Shown one piece after another: positions 12,128 to 24,064 of a stretch of DNA of 64,000 nt. Under the pieces are notes generated by a model. The model was not told where the DNA came from and did not search any database. It was given only the letters and a program-made list of their open reading frames with translations. Within the stretch, counting starts at the first letter, position 1; each line of letters starts with the position of its first letter. The stretch is taken from positions 55,416-119,415 of the forward strand of contig WTPW01001581.1 in assembly GCA_009809945.1 (NCBI GenBank), written 5' to 3'. The position numbers were made by a program, and so were the translations under genes. The DNA is from Gigaspora margarita. Taxonomy: Eukaryota > Glomeromycota > Glomeromycetes > Diversisporales > Gigasporaceae.

Positions 12128-12422
12128 ATTTGTCATACTAAATAATTTTTAAAATCCAATTAGCTTAATAAAAAATTGACTTTTACTATACAGTTATTAT
12201 TTTAATTAATTTTATACAACAATAAAAATCAGTCAAATATAAAAATCTAATATTTTACTTAAATTTAAATATTTTAAAAACTGTGTATAAATCTTTTAAA
12301 CTTTTTTATTTAAAAGATATAGATTTAAAGAATTTATAATTTAATTTTAGCTTAATATCTTAAATATTTAGCTCTGTACAAATTTTTAAAAAGTGTTCAC
12401 AATAATATAGTAGGCCACTGTA

Positions 12423-12576
12423 GTAATAGAGCATTTTTATTATTTTATATTTTAATCTATTTATATATTCTTTTTATTATACTAAAAATCTTTGAAGTAT
12501 CTTATTTTGAAAATAGCATTTTGAGACTATTAACAAAATTACATTCAAAATTTGATTGACTGATATGACATGTGAC
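12423..12576. repeat. second copy of the 10509-10545 direct repeat
   Basis: Carries TGAAGTATCTTATTTTGAAA with GCATTTTGAGACTAT, then a diverged TTTGATTGACTGATATG phrase that also follows the first copy at 10556-10573. No gene. Confidence 0.6.
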
Positions 12577-12854
12577 TACTATATGTTTCTAGAAATAAGC
12601 AACCTCCAAAAGAAGCTACCCTTCTCATTTTTTAAAAACTTTTTAAAAAAATCGCTACCAGTTGCTATAAATAAAAATCTAAATTTTACTAAATAAACCA
12701 AAAAAGTGCTATTAAATAAATGTATATCAAAATATACTTATAGTAAAAATTGGTACATTTGGACAACTTTTATTAGTACACTTTTCGATTTTTTGCCATT
12801 TTTTGTATAAATTTTTTGCCAAAAAGGGTAGCTTATTTTCAGAAATATACAGCA
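12577..12854. mobile_element. about 278-bp decayed copy of the AAAATAAGC TA-flanked family
   Basis: Collinear with 9414-9733: AAATAAGCAACC, GTTGCTATAAATAAAAATCT, ACAACTTTTATTAGTACAC and GGGTAGCTTATTTTCAG appear in the same order. The tips have drifted (TACTATATGTTTCT at the left, GAAATATACAGCA at the right). Confidence 0.8.
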
Positions 12855-13419
12855 ATTTACAAATATTTCACTACTAGTAATTTTGGCTAATTATAATTTT
12901 TTAACTATGACCAAGTAAACAGCTTAGTTAGTTTAGCCAATTTCTTGTACATATCTGTATTTATCTTGGAATCTATTAAAATTTTGGTCACAATCTTGTT
13001 TGGATTTTAAGTCTATTTATATTTTTGTGAAATAAAAAGAAAAAATCAACTAGCTAAGCTAAAAATTTTTGGTTTAGCCAATTTTTCATATTAGCCAGAT
13101 TACTCTCACTACACTTACTACAATTTTTACTTATTCAAAATTCAAAATTTTGTAATTATAGTCTGTGCAAGCATGTGAACACAACTCTAACTAGAGTTTG
13201 AACCAAACTATTTTTTTTGAATTATTTTAGTTTGGGTTTGGAAGTGATACCAAATAAAAACCAAAATTCATATAAGTGGAGTGACAAAAATCAGATAATT
13301 TTTTAGTAGAAAAGAAGTAAAAAGGTTAAAATTATATATAAAAAATCTGACCAAATATATGTTAAGAGGAGAAGGGAGAAGACCTCTTATAAAAAACATT
13401 AGCTAATTAATGATATATT
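12855..13419. other. A/T-rich spacer
   Basis: No gene seen. Inverted phrases AGTTAGTTTAGCCAATTT (12916) and TAGCTAAGCTAAAAATTT (13054) are the only structure noticed. Confidence 0.45.
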
Positions 13420-13781
13420 TAAGGTTGCATCAGTCTGGTCCGGTCTGGTCCAGTCCCTAAGAGGACTGTTATCATAGTGTTTACGGTCCTGGTCCAGTCC
13501 AGTCCTTTGGTCCCATAACGGTCCCTTTAATGATTATGTAAATCTTAATACATAAGATTTTATTGGCCAAAAATGACGTAATTATTTACTGTCAGATGTA
13601 AACAAACATCATATGATCTACATTATACCTGATCAAGAAATTTGATTAGGTGATATGAACATCACAGTTATGTTTACAAGGACCGGTTCCAAGACCAGTC
13701 CTTTAATGGTCCCATAGTCCTTATCAGTTCTGGTCCAGGACTGGTTCTGGACTGGTCTTTTTCAGGACCGATGCATCCCTA
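13420..13781. mobile_element. 362-bp hAT-like MITE packed with GGTCC/GGACC words
   Basis: The left end TAAGGTTGCATCAGTC and the right end (inverted TAGGGATGCATCGGTC) are TIRs of about 16 bp with three mismatches. GATATATT at 13412-13419 and 13782-13789 is a perfect 8-bp TSD. More than twenty GGTC/GACC-type words (GGTCCAGTCC, GGACTGGT) fill both ends, around a low-repeat centre at about 13530-13670. A fragment with the same words lies at 37405-37480. Confidence 0.9.
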
Positions 13782-14808
13782 GATATATTATAGGTTCTAC
13801 TTTAGGTAATCTGGTTTTGCATACTAATTTGGAATTACTAAAGCAGTATAAAAACAATAGTTACTTTTTTGATACAATTATAGTTAGAGGGTTATATTGA
13901 AATAAAAATATATTTTATGCAATATATAGATCATATATTGAATTTACTTTACTTTAAGGACTTCTATATTTGTTCAAGATTTTTAAATTCTAGATTTTTT
14001 TAATTATCTCCTTATTAATAATAAACACAAATGTTTTTATTATTTTCAAGTTATCTAATTTATAAAAATAGAAAAAATAGGTGATAATTACTTAGTTAAC
14101 ATGTTTTGTTTGTTTTTGTATTTAAATAACTTAAAAACTAATACAAAGCTTTATTTAGAAATTTGTAGAAAAGTTATTTTTCAGCAACTTTGATAATAAT
14201 TAAAACAGCTTAAAGATTTAGTTTTCTAAAATTATTAATTAAAATATAGCAATAAAAAATAGGCCAATAAGATTAGAACTCTAATAATATATCTTAATAT
14301 TTTTAGATTTTTATTTGACATTATTCATTTCTATTTGATTTGGGTTCTTAATTAAAATCAAAATATAAGGTGAGTAGTGGAAAAGAAAAAATCATTTTTA
14401 GTAAAATTTTTTTAATTTTTAAATTAAAATATCTTAACAACTATTTAATCAAATTTGCTAAAAAAAGTTTTTTATTTTAATTTTGATATTATATGAAATT
14501 AAAATTAAAAAAATTATTAAATTTATTAAAATAATTGTTAAGATATTTAAGCTTAAAGTCAAAAAAACTTTTACTTAGAAGAAATTTGTCCCTTTTCTAC
14601 TAACTCACCTCCATATATCTTCTATTTTAATTACTAGTATCAAACTCAAGAACTAGAAAGAAATGGGATTAATAAAGACTATCAGAAAATACCTGCATCA
14701 AAATAAAATACAACAAAAATCAAAATAGCAAATTGAACATGATCTAATAAAGGTATCTAATTTCAGGTTTTATAACCTCCCAAAGCTTAAATATACTTTT
14801 GAAATCTT
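13782..14808. other. A/T-rich intergenic DNA
   Basis: No gene. There are weak inverted phrases around AAAATTAAAATAAA at about 14420-14520. Nothing else I can support. Confidence 0.45.
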
Positions 14809-15720
14809 TTTAAAAATGTTTTACTCTGTTAATACAACCCAAAAATTGCAAGCTAACTCAATTTTAACTACATATTGTAATAAATTCTGTAATAAAATCT
14901 TTGCAGTAACTTACAATAGAAATTATAATAATTCTATTATTAATTCAACTATTATTGAACTGCATTGGTGAGTAAGTTTGACATTAGAATTTTATAGTAG
15001 AAATTATAAAAATTCTAACTAACTCAATCTTAATTACATATTTTAGTAATGTAAAAAATTGTTACTCACTATTCTAGTAGTTTAGTATTTTTTTAAGGTT
15101 GAGTTGGTTGCATTGAAATTATAATAATTTACTATCTGTCATAAAGAACTCTATTACAAAACTTATTCACTAATGAGATATATACAGAAGTTGAGTTAAT
15201 GTTGGAGTATATGATTTCTACTATATACTACTGCAAAATTCTATTAATAAAGCTTACTCTTTAATTTGATACACACAGTGTTTAAGACTGAGTTAGTATT
15301 GGAATTAGCATGATTTTTACTGTAAAAAAATTTTTTACAAAATTTCTTGCTCTTCTGATAACCGCAGTATAGTTAAATTGGTCATAGTTGAATTTTTATG
15401 AATTCTATTAATTTACTGTAAAGAATTTGGTTATATATTTGCCCACTAATGCAATACATACAATTTGTTAAAGAGTTATTATAATGATCTCTATATAAAA
15501 AATTCAGTTACAGAACTTATTTGCAATTATAGTGATTAAAGTATATGTTTATTTGAGTTAGTTGCATTTGAATTAATATAATTTCTACCAAGAGTTACTA
15601 TAAAAAAATTCAATTTAGAACTTATGAATAATGTTTACACATAGTCAAGTTAATATTGGAATTATCATGATTTCAATTATGAGTTACTGTAAAAAACTCT
15701 GTTACAAAATTTACTTGTTG
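14809..15720. repeat. satellite A: about 110-bp degenerate tandem repeat
   Basis: Eight or so imperfect units recur in order: an AATTCTGTTACAAAA phrase, an ACTTATTCACTAATG phrase, a GTTGAGTTAGTATTGG phrase, then AATTATNATGATTTCTA. Divergence is high, so unit borders are approximate. A shorter array of the same satellite in the opposite orientation sits at about 20030-20240. No coding capacity. Confidence 0.7.
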
Positions 15721-15734
15721 TTTTATTACTAGAT

Positions 15735-16240
15735 GTTATGTAAATTCCATATCGGGTACTGTATAAACAAATAAAAACTGGAGACATATCAGGTTTCGAT
15801 ATGTCTCTGGTTTTTTATTTTAAAATTATTGCCCTATTGGATGACTGACAGAACAATAAATATAATCTAAAAATAATCTGCTAAATCTTAATTATATTGG
15901 GTTTTAAAAAGATAAAAATTATTTGATCCTATATAGCTATTGGTTGTTCTATAAACCTACAAAAATTATCTGATAGTTAAAGAATTAGAAACAATACAAC
16001 CAGATAAAAACCAGAGATATTTCAGATTTTGAGGCTTTATTCAATGCTTATATAGTCAGATAAAAATCAAAGACCTATCAAGTTTTGAAATGTTCTAGTT
16101 TTTTGTTTTAAATTAGGTACAAATCAGGTTCTTGATAGAATTATAAAATTAATCCAAATATAAACTGCTAACCTTTAATTCTATCAGATTTTATTTGGAA
16201 AAAGATCAGATTACCTTATATAGCTATTAGCAAATCCTAT
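15735..16240. repeat. two tandem copies of a hairpin-bearing repeat
   Basis: Copy 1 starts with a perfect-looking hairpin (AAAACTGGAGACATATC paired with GATATGTCTCTGGTTTTT, 15775-15822), followed by AATATAATCTAAAAATAATC and CCTATATAGCTATTGG. Copy 2 (about 16050-16240) has the same order with a weaker hairpin. Related hairpins with ACCTGATA words occur at 19765-19800 and 19965-19995, flanking the satellite B array on its far side. Confidence 0.55.
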
Positions 16241-18399
16241 ATGTTACTAAAAGTTATATAATAAATAATAGCTATATGTTACTAATAGTTATATGATAAA
16301 TATCTTAAAGCAATACTAGTAGCAATACTATAAACTAAAATTGAAAAATATATAAACATGTCAAATTTATTTCATCAGATTTGAATCGAATATGTAATGT
16401 TACATTTATAATTGGAAACTAACCAAATTAGTCAAATTTAGAAAATTTATTCTTATTATATTTTTTTATATGTATGTATGTAAAACTGTTCAAAATCTAT
16501 GAATTGTGTAATCTATATTAGAACAGATCATACTACTAACTAGCTTTTTGATAGTAAATACTTGAACTATGTCCCAAAATAATTTATCTGGCAATAATCT
16601 ATAATTTCAAAAAATAATTCTGGAGAAAAGAGAAGAAAGCGAAATTGACAAGAAAGAAGCCTAAAGACAAAACACGAGAAGCCCAAGCTAAAGTCATAAA
16701 TCTAGAAACAAAGAACCCACTCAATAATAGTACAAACGTGAAGTTAAAAAGTAGTAAAAGGGAGTCAGGATGGTTGTTAGCGGTGGAAAATTATGTAACA
16801 AAAAAAATCAAACCTTTTTATATATACTTTTAGGGCATTTGACATAGCTCCCAGTTTAAACTGGTGCAGTAGGTCGCACTTGTTCTTGATTAGCAAGAAG
16901 GAGTGATGTCAGACTTGTAGAATAGTAGTGTCTATTTTTGTATCACAAAAATATCAAATCTATGAAATAAAGTACTAGTGAGACTGCCTAAGAAGGAAAA
17001 AAAAAATAATTTCAAAAAACTTTCCAGAATTTTGATTAGTTTGATTATTGTTACATGAGATTATGTTTACCAGGAACAGAGTGTGTATGAGTGTTTTTGT
17101 ACAAATCTGCGCTGATTGGATATTTTTTTATATTTATTAGCAGTACCAGGAATGGTATATAGTTACTAGGGCATTTTTAGTATATGCTCACAGTAATAAC
17201 ATTAATTTCTGCACTTAAAAACATTATGATATGTATCAACATAGTACTATTTTTATCTATTGTATGAGAATTGTTTAACCAAATATCACTTTAACAGGTT
17301 TTTGTCTTGATTAAAGTGCATGTTGATTATTATAAAAAAAATAAAAAAAGTCTTTTTTTCATTGCCTTTCAGAAATGCACTAACTAAATATGATTGAAGC
17401 AAATTCTTATCCAATATCTATGAGAGCTATCTCAAAGTTCATTAACAATCGGCATTATGATCATATTTGTTGCAGTATATAATTGATTGATTAATTAATT
17501 GATTGGATGCTGCAACAATAATGATTAGCAAGATAGTGAAATCTGATGATCATACAAAATTCATTAAATAGTCTACTACTAGTAATTTTTAAATTATATA
17601 CATGTGTAATTTCTAATTTTGATCGAATTAAGCTTAATTCTGGTCATTAGTCAAATTATTTTCCCTAGGTATTTGATACAGCATTCCAGATTTAGCGCAC
17701 AGCTACTTATATATAAATACAAAAATTGTTAAATACAAAAAGGATTAATTGTTTTGTAACCGTAGGTTACAGATAAATTTTATAACCATAAATAATATTA
17801 CCAGATAACACATGATCAACATCATGCAAAAATCAAGTAATTAATGATTATATCGAAGTATAATTAAGGTTAGGGTTGGAGTGAGGCTTGGAGGTTAGAG
17901 AAGGCTATAGTTTTATTAAAATTTAGTAAGGAATTTTTTTTGTTAGAACCCAAAAAGCAGTTTCTTAAGCGAAATATTGAGTTAGAAGCAATTTTTGGCA
18001 AAATGAATATTTGTTTTGATTCTTCCTAAATGTGTGATGTTACACCTAATCTTCAAATTTGATTGGCCTGATTAGATGCGGCTACTGTAACCACAGTTAC
18101 AAATTAATTAACCCATACAAAAATAGTTAATTAAAAATCATTATTTCACAATACAACAGCGCTATTTTTATAAGACTTTTTTTTTTGACCTTGGACTTCA
18201 GCATAGCTCTCAAAACTACTTCTAAGTATAAAGATTGTTTATATACTACTTCCTCTTATTTCATCATGTTATTAAAGTTGCTTGACAATAACACCACATT
18301 GACTTTGAATTTTAGCTTGGAACAATAGAAGAAAAAGTATAAGCAATAAAGAATAGCTAAAATTAGCCTAGTTCAGGAAACCAACTAAACTTAATACCA
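16241..18399. other. Intergenic DNA, no supported gene
   Basis: A Lys-rich 62-codon frame at 16645-16833 begins at TTG and has no support. 17468-17518 is a hairpin (TGTTGCAGTA against TGCTGCAACA) with TGATTGATTAATTAATTG between. Otherwise A/T-rich. Confidence 0.5.
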
Positions 18400-19520
18400 A
18401 AATCTTCGAATATTTATAAAGTATTAGTTGCAAGAATACTATACTGGCTTCTTTGAATTAATAATTTAGTGGTCTTAGATTGGAAGGATAAAATGCATTT
18501 TACAATAATACTACACAGGCATCTATCATTATATGATAATCTTGGATCAGTAAGAGGAAAAGTGCTAAAAGATGCACTTTATACAAGAACACTACACTAC
18601 ATCTTTGAATCATTAATATAAGAAAAGTATATTAAATTGTTTTATTGCAAACTAATACAACTTTAACTTCATATTGTACTTTATCAGAATAGCAAAATTT
18701 TTTACAACAGCTTCTTTAAATTATCAATATAATGATCTTGGATCAGAATGAACAGATGCACTTTACAAGATATTATTTATTGTTTTGTTGTGTGAATTTA
18801 GATTATTACTTTATTTCTTTGAATTATTGACAAAATGATAGACAAATTTTTTGTTTTATTGTGTGAACAATATTAAATTTATTTAAATTATTCTTTGGCT
18901 TCTTTGAATTATCGATATAATATTTTTGAATCAGAAGAATAAAAAGCATTAACAGACATACTTTACAAGTATACACCAGCTTTTATTATCAATATAATAA
19001 TTTTGGATCAGAAAATTAAAAAGTGCTAAAAGATGCACTTTACAAGAAACTATACTGGTCATCAATAGTGATCTTGAATTAGAATAAGAAAATTATGATA
19101 GATGCACTTTGCAAGAACATTGCATCAGCTTCTTTAAATCATCAACTTGATGATCTTGGATCAAAATAAGGAAATATAACAGATGTGCTTTACAAGATTA
19201 TTTTTTTATTGTTTTGCTATATTAACGATATTTAGTAATAGAGTTCAATTTAGTTTCAGCTTCTTGAATCATCAACAAAACGATCTTGAATTGGAAGGAG
19301 AAAAGGTACTAACAGATGTACTTTGCAAGAGCACACCAACTTCTATCATTAATATAATGAACTTGAATCGGAATGCACTATACAAAAACATTATATCGTT
19401 CTCCTTAATTAATATAAAATCTTGGATCAGAAAGAGAAAAAGCACAAACAGATGTATATTATAAGAATACATACTATATTAGCTTTTTGGATCTTAAATC
19501 TGAAGGATAAAATGCCTATA
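18400..19520. repeat. satellite B: about 90-120-bp degenerate tandem repeat
   Basis: About ten imperfect units repeat GATCTTGGATCAGAA, AGTGCTAAAAGATGC, ACTTTACAAGAACA, CTTCTTTGAATCATC and AATATAATGAT in this order. Some units carry an extra TTTATTGTTTTGTTGTGTGAA block. The short open frames at 19183-19622 on both strands fall inside this array and are not genes. Confidence 0.75.
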
Positions 19521-21070
19521 ATAATGCATAATAATTATATTAACAATTATGAAGCCAAGACAATAATGATCTTTATAATATATCAATGTAGTTATTTGCT
19601 ATTTAGCATATTGTATATATAAATTATAATTGAGTTTCAATTAAATATATATAAATTATAATAAATATAATAAAAGTAAAATATAATGATTGTATAAAAA
19701 TGCATAAAAATCATCAAATAGTAATAGTGACTGTTCTATTGGTTACACTAATAAGCTTATAAAAAAACCTGATATGTATCTGGTTTTTTGAAATATTAAG
19801 AAAAATAACATATCTATCAGGTAACTGATATAAATATGATCTGCACTATATATATTAACAAATGGTGCCCTATCTGTGCCAAAGATCTGTTTATAATTAG
19901 AGATGAATTGGATACTTTTAGGCAAAATTTATCGGTGAACTTGCATATCCCTATAATGCAAATATAGGTGACCTATCAAGAACCTGATAGTTAACTGGTA
20001 TGGATTCATTCGATCTGTGATATTAGCAAATAAATTCTGTAACTGAATTCTTTATAGTAAACTATAATAGAAATTATGATAATTATAATGCAACTAACTT
20101 AACTTTTATCACATCTGAATATGATAAATTCTGCAACAAAATTTTTTATAGCAACTTATTGTAAATTATAATAATTTCAATACTAACACAATGTTAACTA
20201 CTAGTATATGCCATATTAGTAAATTTAATATCAGAATTCTTTGCCTTATTTATTCTTTGTTTATCTTATCTCTGTTTTCAATTGATTTTATCATTACATT
20301 ATAATCTATCATTATTATCCATTCTAAAAAAGTAACAAACCACAAATCTTATTAAACCTGTATTTATTGACTGTATTTACAATTGATAATTCAAAAAATA
20401 TAAATAAAAATAATTCAATTATTTTTACATTTCTTTTTAGCATATTATTAAAAATCAAGCCTTACTTTATTTTGAGCAATAAGGGCAGATTATTATAAAC
20501 TAATTTACAAAAGATAAATTATATCCTTTAAATAGTATTTATACTCTTATAAGTTCCTTCTTGCTAGCCTACAAATTATCACAATATAGTACCAATAGAA
20601 ATTCGTATATGTATCACATATTAAGTTAAGTGCTATTTAAAAATTGCAAGCAGGTGACTTCGCTGCCCACCACATGCTAGTTACAATAATGATAATTCAA
20701 AATTGAATATTCTAATCTGAAGTCACATGTATCCAGCAGATCTGTTCAGATGCAAGCGATGCTAGGGCTGTTCCTATCATATTACCTAACATGGGTCAAG
20801 AATTATAGCAATTTTTTAATTTTAGATAAGGTCAAAAAAAATGGATTAAATGGTTAAAGAACAATGTTTTTGCTTCTTTGTAGGCTTTTTTTTATAATAT
20901 TTAAGATAATAACATAAATTCTTGAAGAATAATCATTAGCAATGTATTGTTTGATTGGTTAGATTACTGAAATGATCTCTTAAATTACTTAAGTGCCACA
21001 AATCAGATGTGACTAAATTATTTGCACTATATCCTATTTTAAAATATATTAATTAATAAATTGTCTCTAC
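19521..21070. other. Intergenic DNA with reverse-oriented satellite A remnant
   Basis: 20030-20240 repeats the satellite A phrases in inverse orientation (AATTCTTTATAGTAAACTAT, TAATAGAAATTATGATAAT). 19765-19800 and 19965-19995 carry ACCTGATA hairpins like those at 15775. No gene. Confidence 0.5.
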
Positions 21071-21430
21071 TACAGTATGGGACAGCTAAAGATATCCACT
21101 TTTTTATATATAAAATCTAAAAACGCTTATAAATTAAAAACAAATATTTTTAAAAAAAATCTGTCTTACAAATTGGTTGCTTTTAGTCTAAGCTACAATT
21201 CTGTTAGAATAGATTTTTATTTTTATTATAAAATTAAAAAAGTTTTTAGAGTTTAAAGTTTATATGTAATCAAAAATTTGGCGTTTAATATGTAAAAAAA
21301 AATAAATTTATATATTTTTAACCAATCAGAATTCATTATACAAAAATTAGCCAATCATATTTGATTATATAATTTCAAATTTGGCGCTTTTTAACAAAAA
21401 AGTAGATATCTTTAGCTGTCCCGTACTGTA
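21071..21430. mobile_element. 360-bp TA-flanked MITE (TACAGTAYGGGACAG family)
   Basis: TACAGTATGGGACAGCTAAA at the left and the inverted right end TACAGTACGGGACAGCTAAA are TIRs of about 35 bp with two mismatches, bounded by TA. Interior blocks are shared with 7633-8078, partly in reversed order. The differences between the two TIRs are C/T, consistent with CpG decay. Confidence 0.88.
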
Positions 21431-21535
21431 CACAAAAAAATATAGTAAAATGAATACTGGTTAATTTTACTAATTTAAATTTGTATAATAGCAAATAACC
21501 AAAAAGCTTAAAAGTTTATCTTAGATACTATACAT

Positions 21536-21815
21536 CAGTGAAAAAGTTTTGAAATTTGTTTTGTTCTTCAGGAACATAAGATATTAAAATTATGTTCCAA
21601 AAAATCCTTAATGTTCCTATGATAAAATTAATTATACCACGACTAAAAATAAAAAAAGGCATGCCACACCAAAAAACAATCACTATAGGAACATAAATTA
21701 TAACTTTTATGTTCCCACTTTGTTCCTAAGATGGAACATAAATTCTAAATTTAGTGCCCCTAAATTTTTTTTAAATGTTCTCGGGAACACTAGGAACATT
21801 AAATCTTTAAAGCTG
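21536..21815. mobile_element. 280-bp hAT-like MITE packed with GGAACATAA words
   Basis: The ends are CAGTGAAAAAG and CTTTAAAGCTG. The flanks CTATACAT (21528-21535) and TTGTACAT (21816-21823) agree at six of eight bases, with only transitions between them. GGAACAT or ATGTTCC occurs about ten times inside. Ends and TSD are weaker than in the other copies. Confidence 0.6.
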
Positions 21816-23257
21816 TTGTACATCGATTAATAAAATATCCCTACCAACAAAATTAACATGAAAATCGAGATTAAATAAGAGATTATTGTATCATAGTAAA
21901 TACCCTAGCACTAAATTTTTATCAAATTTGAACATTAAGACATATCAGTTAATTAATTAAATTACATAAATATTCTTGAACTTGAATAACTTACCTTAAA
22001 TACATAGAATAATAATATTCAATATATTCTCTAACGAATTAACACTAATTATAAAATAATTGAAATATAATTGTGAGATAAATATTAAAGAATTTTAATA
22101 CATATTATTCTGATTATAACGATATCTGGATATAATGAATGAATACTCAGCCAAAGAGGACTAAATAAGGTATTATGTGACTATAAATCTGAGAGCTTGA
22201 ATTGCTCATTTTAAGCACACCCTTCAATTTAAAATAATGTGAAATTAAATTAGAAATTGTGTAATAGTGAACATCTATGAACATTAATAAATACTGTATA
22301 ACATATGACATGAAATAAGATTAGGGGTGTTCTCAATAAGCTTCCTCAATGAAATAGAAATCATTGCAGTTAATCGAAGAACGATTACGGTCATTAAAAA
22401 TTTACTGTGAAAATATGAGTTCTAAATTTTAGCTTAGAGCAACTTAACGAAAAAAAAATAGGCAGCATCTCCAGATTTTATCATCGAAATGGTATCTTAC
22501 TTGATTCATTTATCCGATTCTAATTAATTATCATTTTGCCGATCCATTGTGGAGAATACCATATTAGTCAATTAAAATTGGTGGAATAATTGAATACCCT
22601 AAAACCTTGAAATAACTCTTTTATATAATACATCAATTAACTATATTTAATGAATAGTATTAGAATCAAATAAGAGATATCAGCTGTCTATAAACTTAAA
22701 TATCTTACCCCTAAACATATAATATAGTTCTTTGGCTAAAATTTAGTTAATAAAAGTGGAATTAAATAAGGATTACTGTGAATCATATAGTTCATTTTAA
22801 ATATAATGGTTAATGAATTGTTTTTATGTCTATTGACTAAACAGACAAATAAAGAAAATTAAATTAGATGTGATATAATGATAAATATCTACGCGATTGA
22901 AAGTTCTATATTAAATAAATTAATACGAACTAAAACGAATTAAACAGAATTATTATATGATGTTTTAATGGTAAAAAGCTGAATAAAATCTATATACACC
23001 CAATTTATAAATAAAACGATGACCAACTTGATATGCAGAAATATTCATTTCTATAAAATTTTGATAATGAATAAATAAATACTTATTTGCTTTTAAATTA
23101 ACATATTTTTGACACCAGCAAACTATTCCTAAAGAAATTATAATTATTATAGCATTTCATATGAAAAAAAAACTATACTTTAGACTTTTAAATGGTGATT
23201 TACATTTCTAATTCCAAAGTCTGGTTTTCTTTTAGCATCGTTTATACGTATTTCTGA
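21816..23257. repeat. degenerate repeat region, no gene
   Basis: Phrases such as GAATTAAATAAGGATTACTGTG, ATATTCTCTAACGAATTAAC and TAAATATCTTACC recur every 150-250 bp in diverged form. CpG reappears here compared with the upstream 21 kb. I cannot define units. Confidence 0.4.
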
Positions 23258-24064
23258 TAGGGATGGTAAAAAACGGTTTAACCATTTTTTATTGGTTTAA
23301 AAAATGATTTAAAACATCGCTAGCTGATTTAAAATTTGGCTGGAATCGAAACTACCGCCTCTGATTGGTTAATTCAGTTTCACCGAAAAAATTATCCTTT
23401 TATAATTTGAATTTATTCATCGCATGTAAAGAATTATGAAAGAATTGACCGATTTAATTTAATTTAATTTATTTATTTATTTATCGATGTGCATTCTTAA
23501 TACAGTTTTGCACAGCATCCATAAATTCTTCCTCCAAATGGGTTTCTATTGTTGTAAAAAGGAATTCCAGAAAAAAATGAATTTCGCTAATATAATCTAC
23601 GTCTAATTTATTTATGACGTTTTATAACTAGAAACTTTGAGGTTCAGCGAATTTCTTAATTTTTAGGAAGTTTTATGCTTGGTTAAATGTTCTGTTAATC
23701 GACAAATTAAAGCAACATAGTCCTCTTCGCAATGGTTACACTTTTGACGAGCGTCGTTCGACCATGCTTGTCGCTTTCTGTAATTTTATGAAGTAAACCG
23801 AATTTCTTTCTATGGAGGTTTTCCACGAGACATAGTTTAATTTTATTTTTTAATATTAGTAACGTAAGAAATACTATTTAATAATAAAGTCGAATTGCTT
23901 AATTTTATTTATTTTAAAATATTATATGTAAATAATAAATCGAATTGCGTAATTATATATATATATGATGATTACGTCATGAAGTTTTAAAACATTTTTA
24001 AACAATTAAAAATTAAACAATCAAGATTTTTAAGATCGTGTTTTTAAAACATTTGCCATCCCTA
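23258..24064. mobile_element. 807-bp hAT-like element (TAGGGATGG ends)
   Basis: The ends are TAGGGATGGTAAAAAACGG and the inverted TAGGGATGGCAAATG. Subterminal words GGTTTAA and TTTTAAAAC recur near both ends. No convincing 8-bp TSD: the flanks ATTTCTGA and CATACTAA match at four positions. No transposase frame, so non-autonomous. Confidence 0.65.

Larger units (their letters stand above)
10719..12422. mobile_element. 1.7-kb TA-flanked element with about 190-bp TIRs
   Basis: TACAGTGGCCTACCATATTA at the left is mirrored by the right end (AGTAGGCCACTGTA), and the arms continue to pair to about 10910 and 12235. The outermost dinucleotides are TA, as for Tc1/mariner-type insertion. The interior has no transposase frame and carries two later insertions (11415-11689 and 11953-12127). 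The type is inferred from the ends only. Confidence 0.75.

Noticed and set aside
16645..16833. 62-codon Lys-rich frame beginning at TTG
   Set aside because: No ATG start, no recognisable family, no splice context or neighbouring exon that would complete it.
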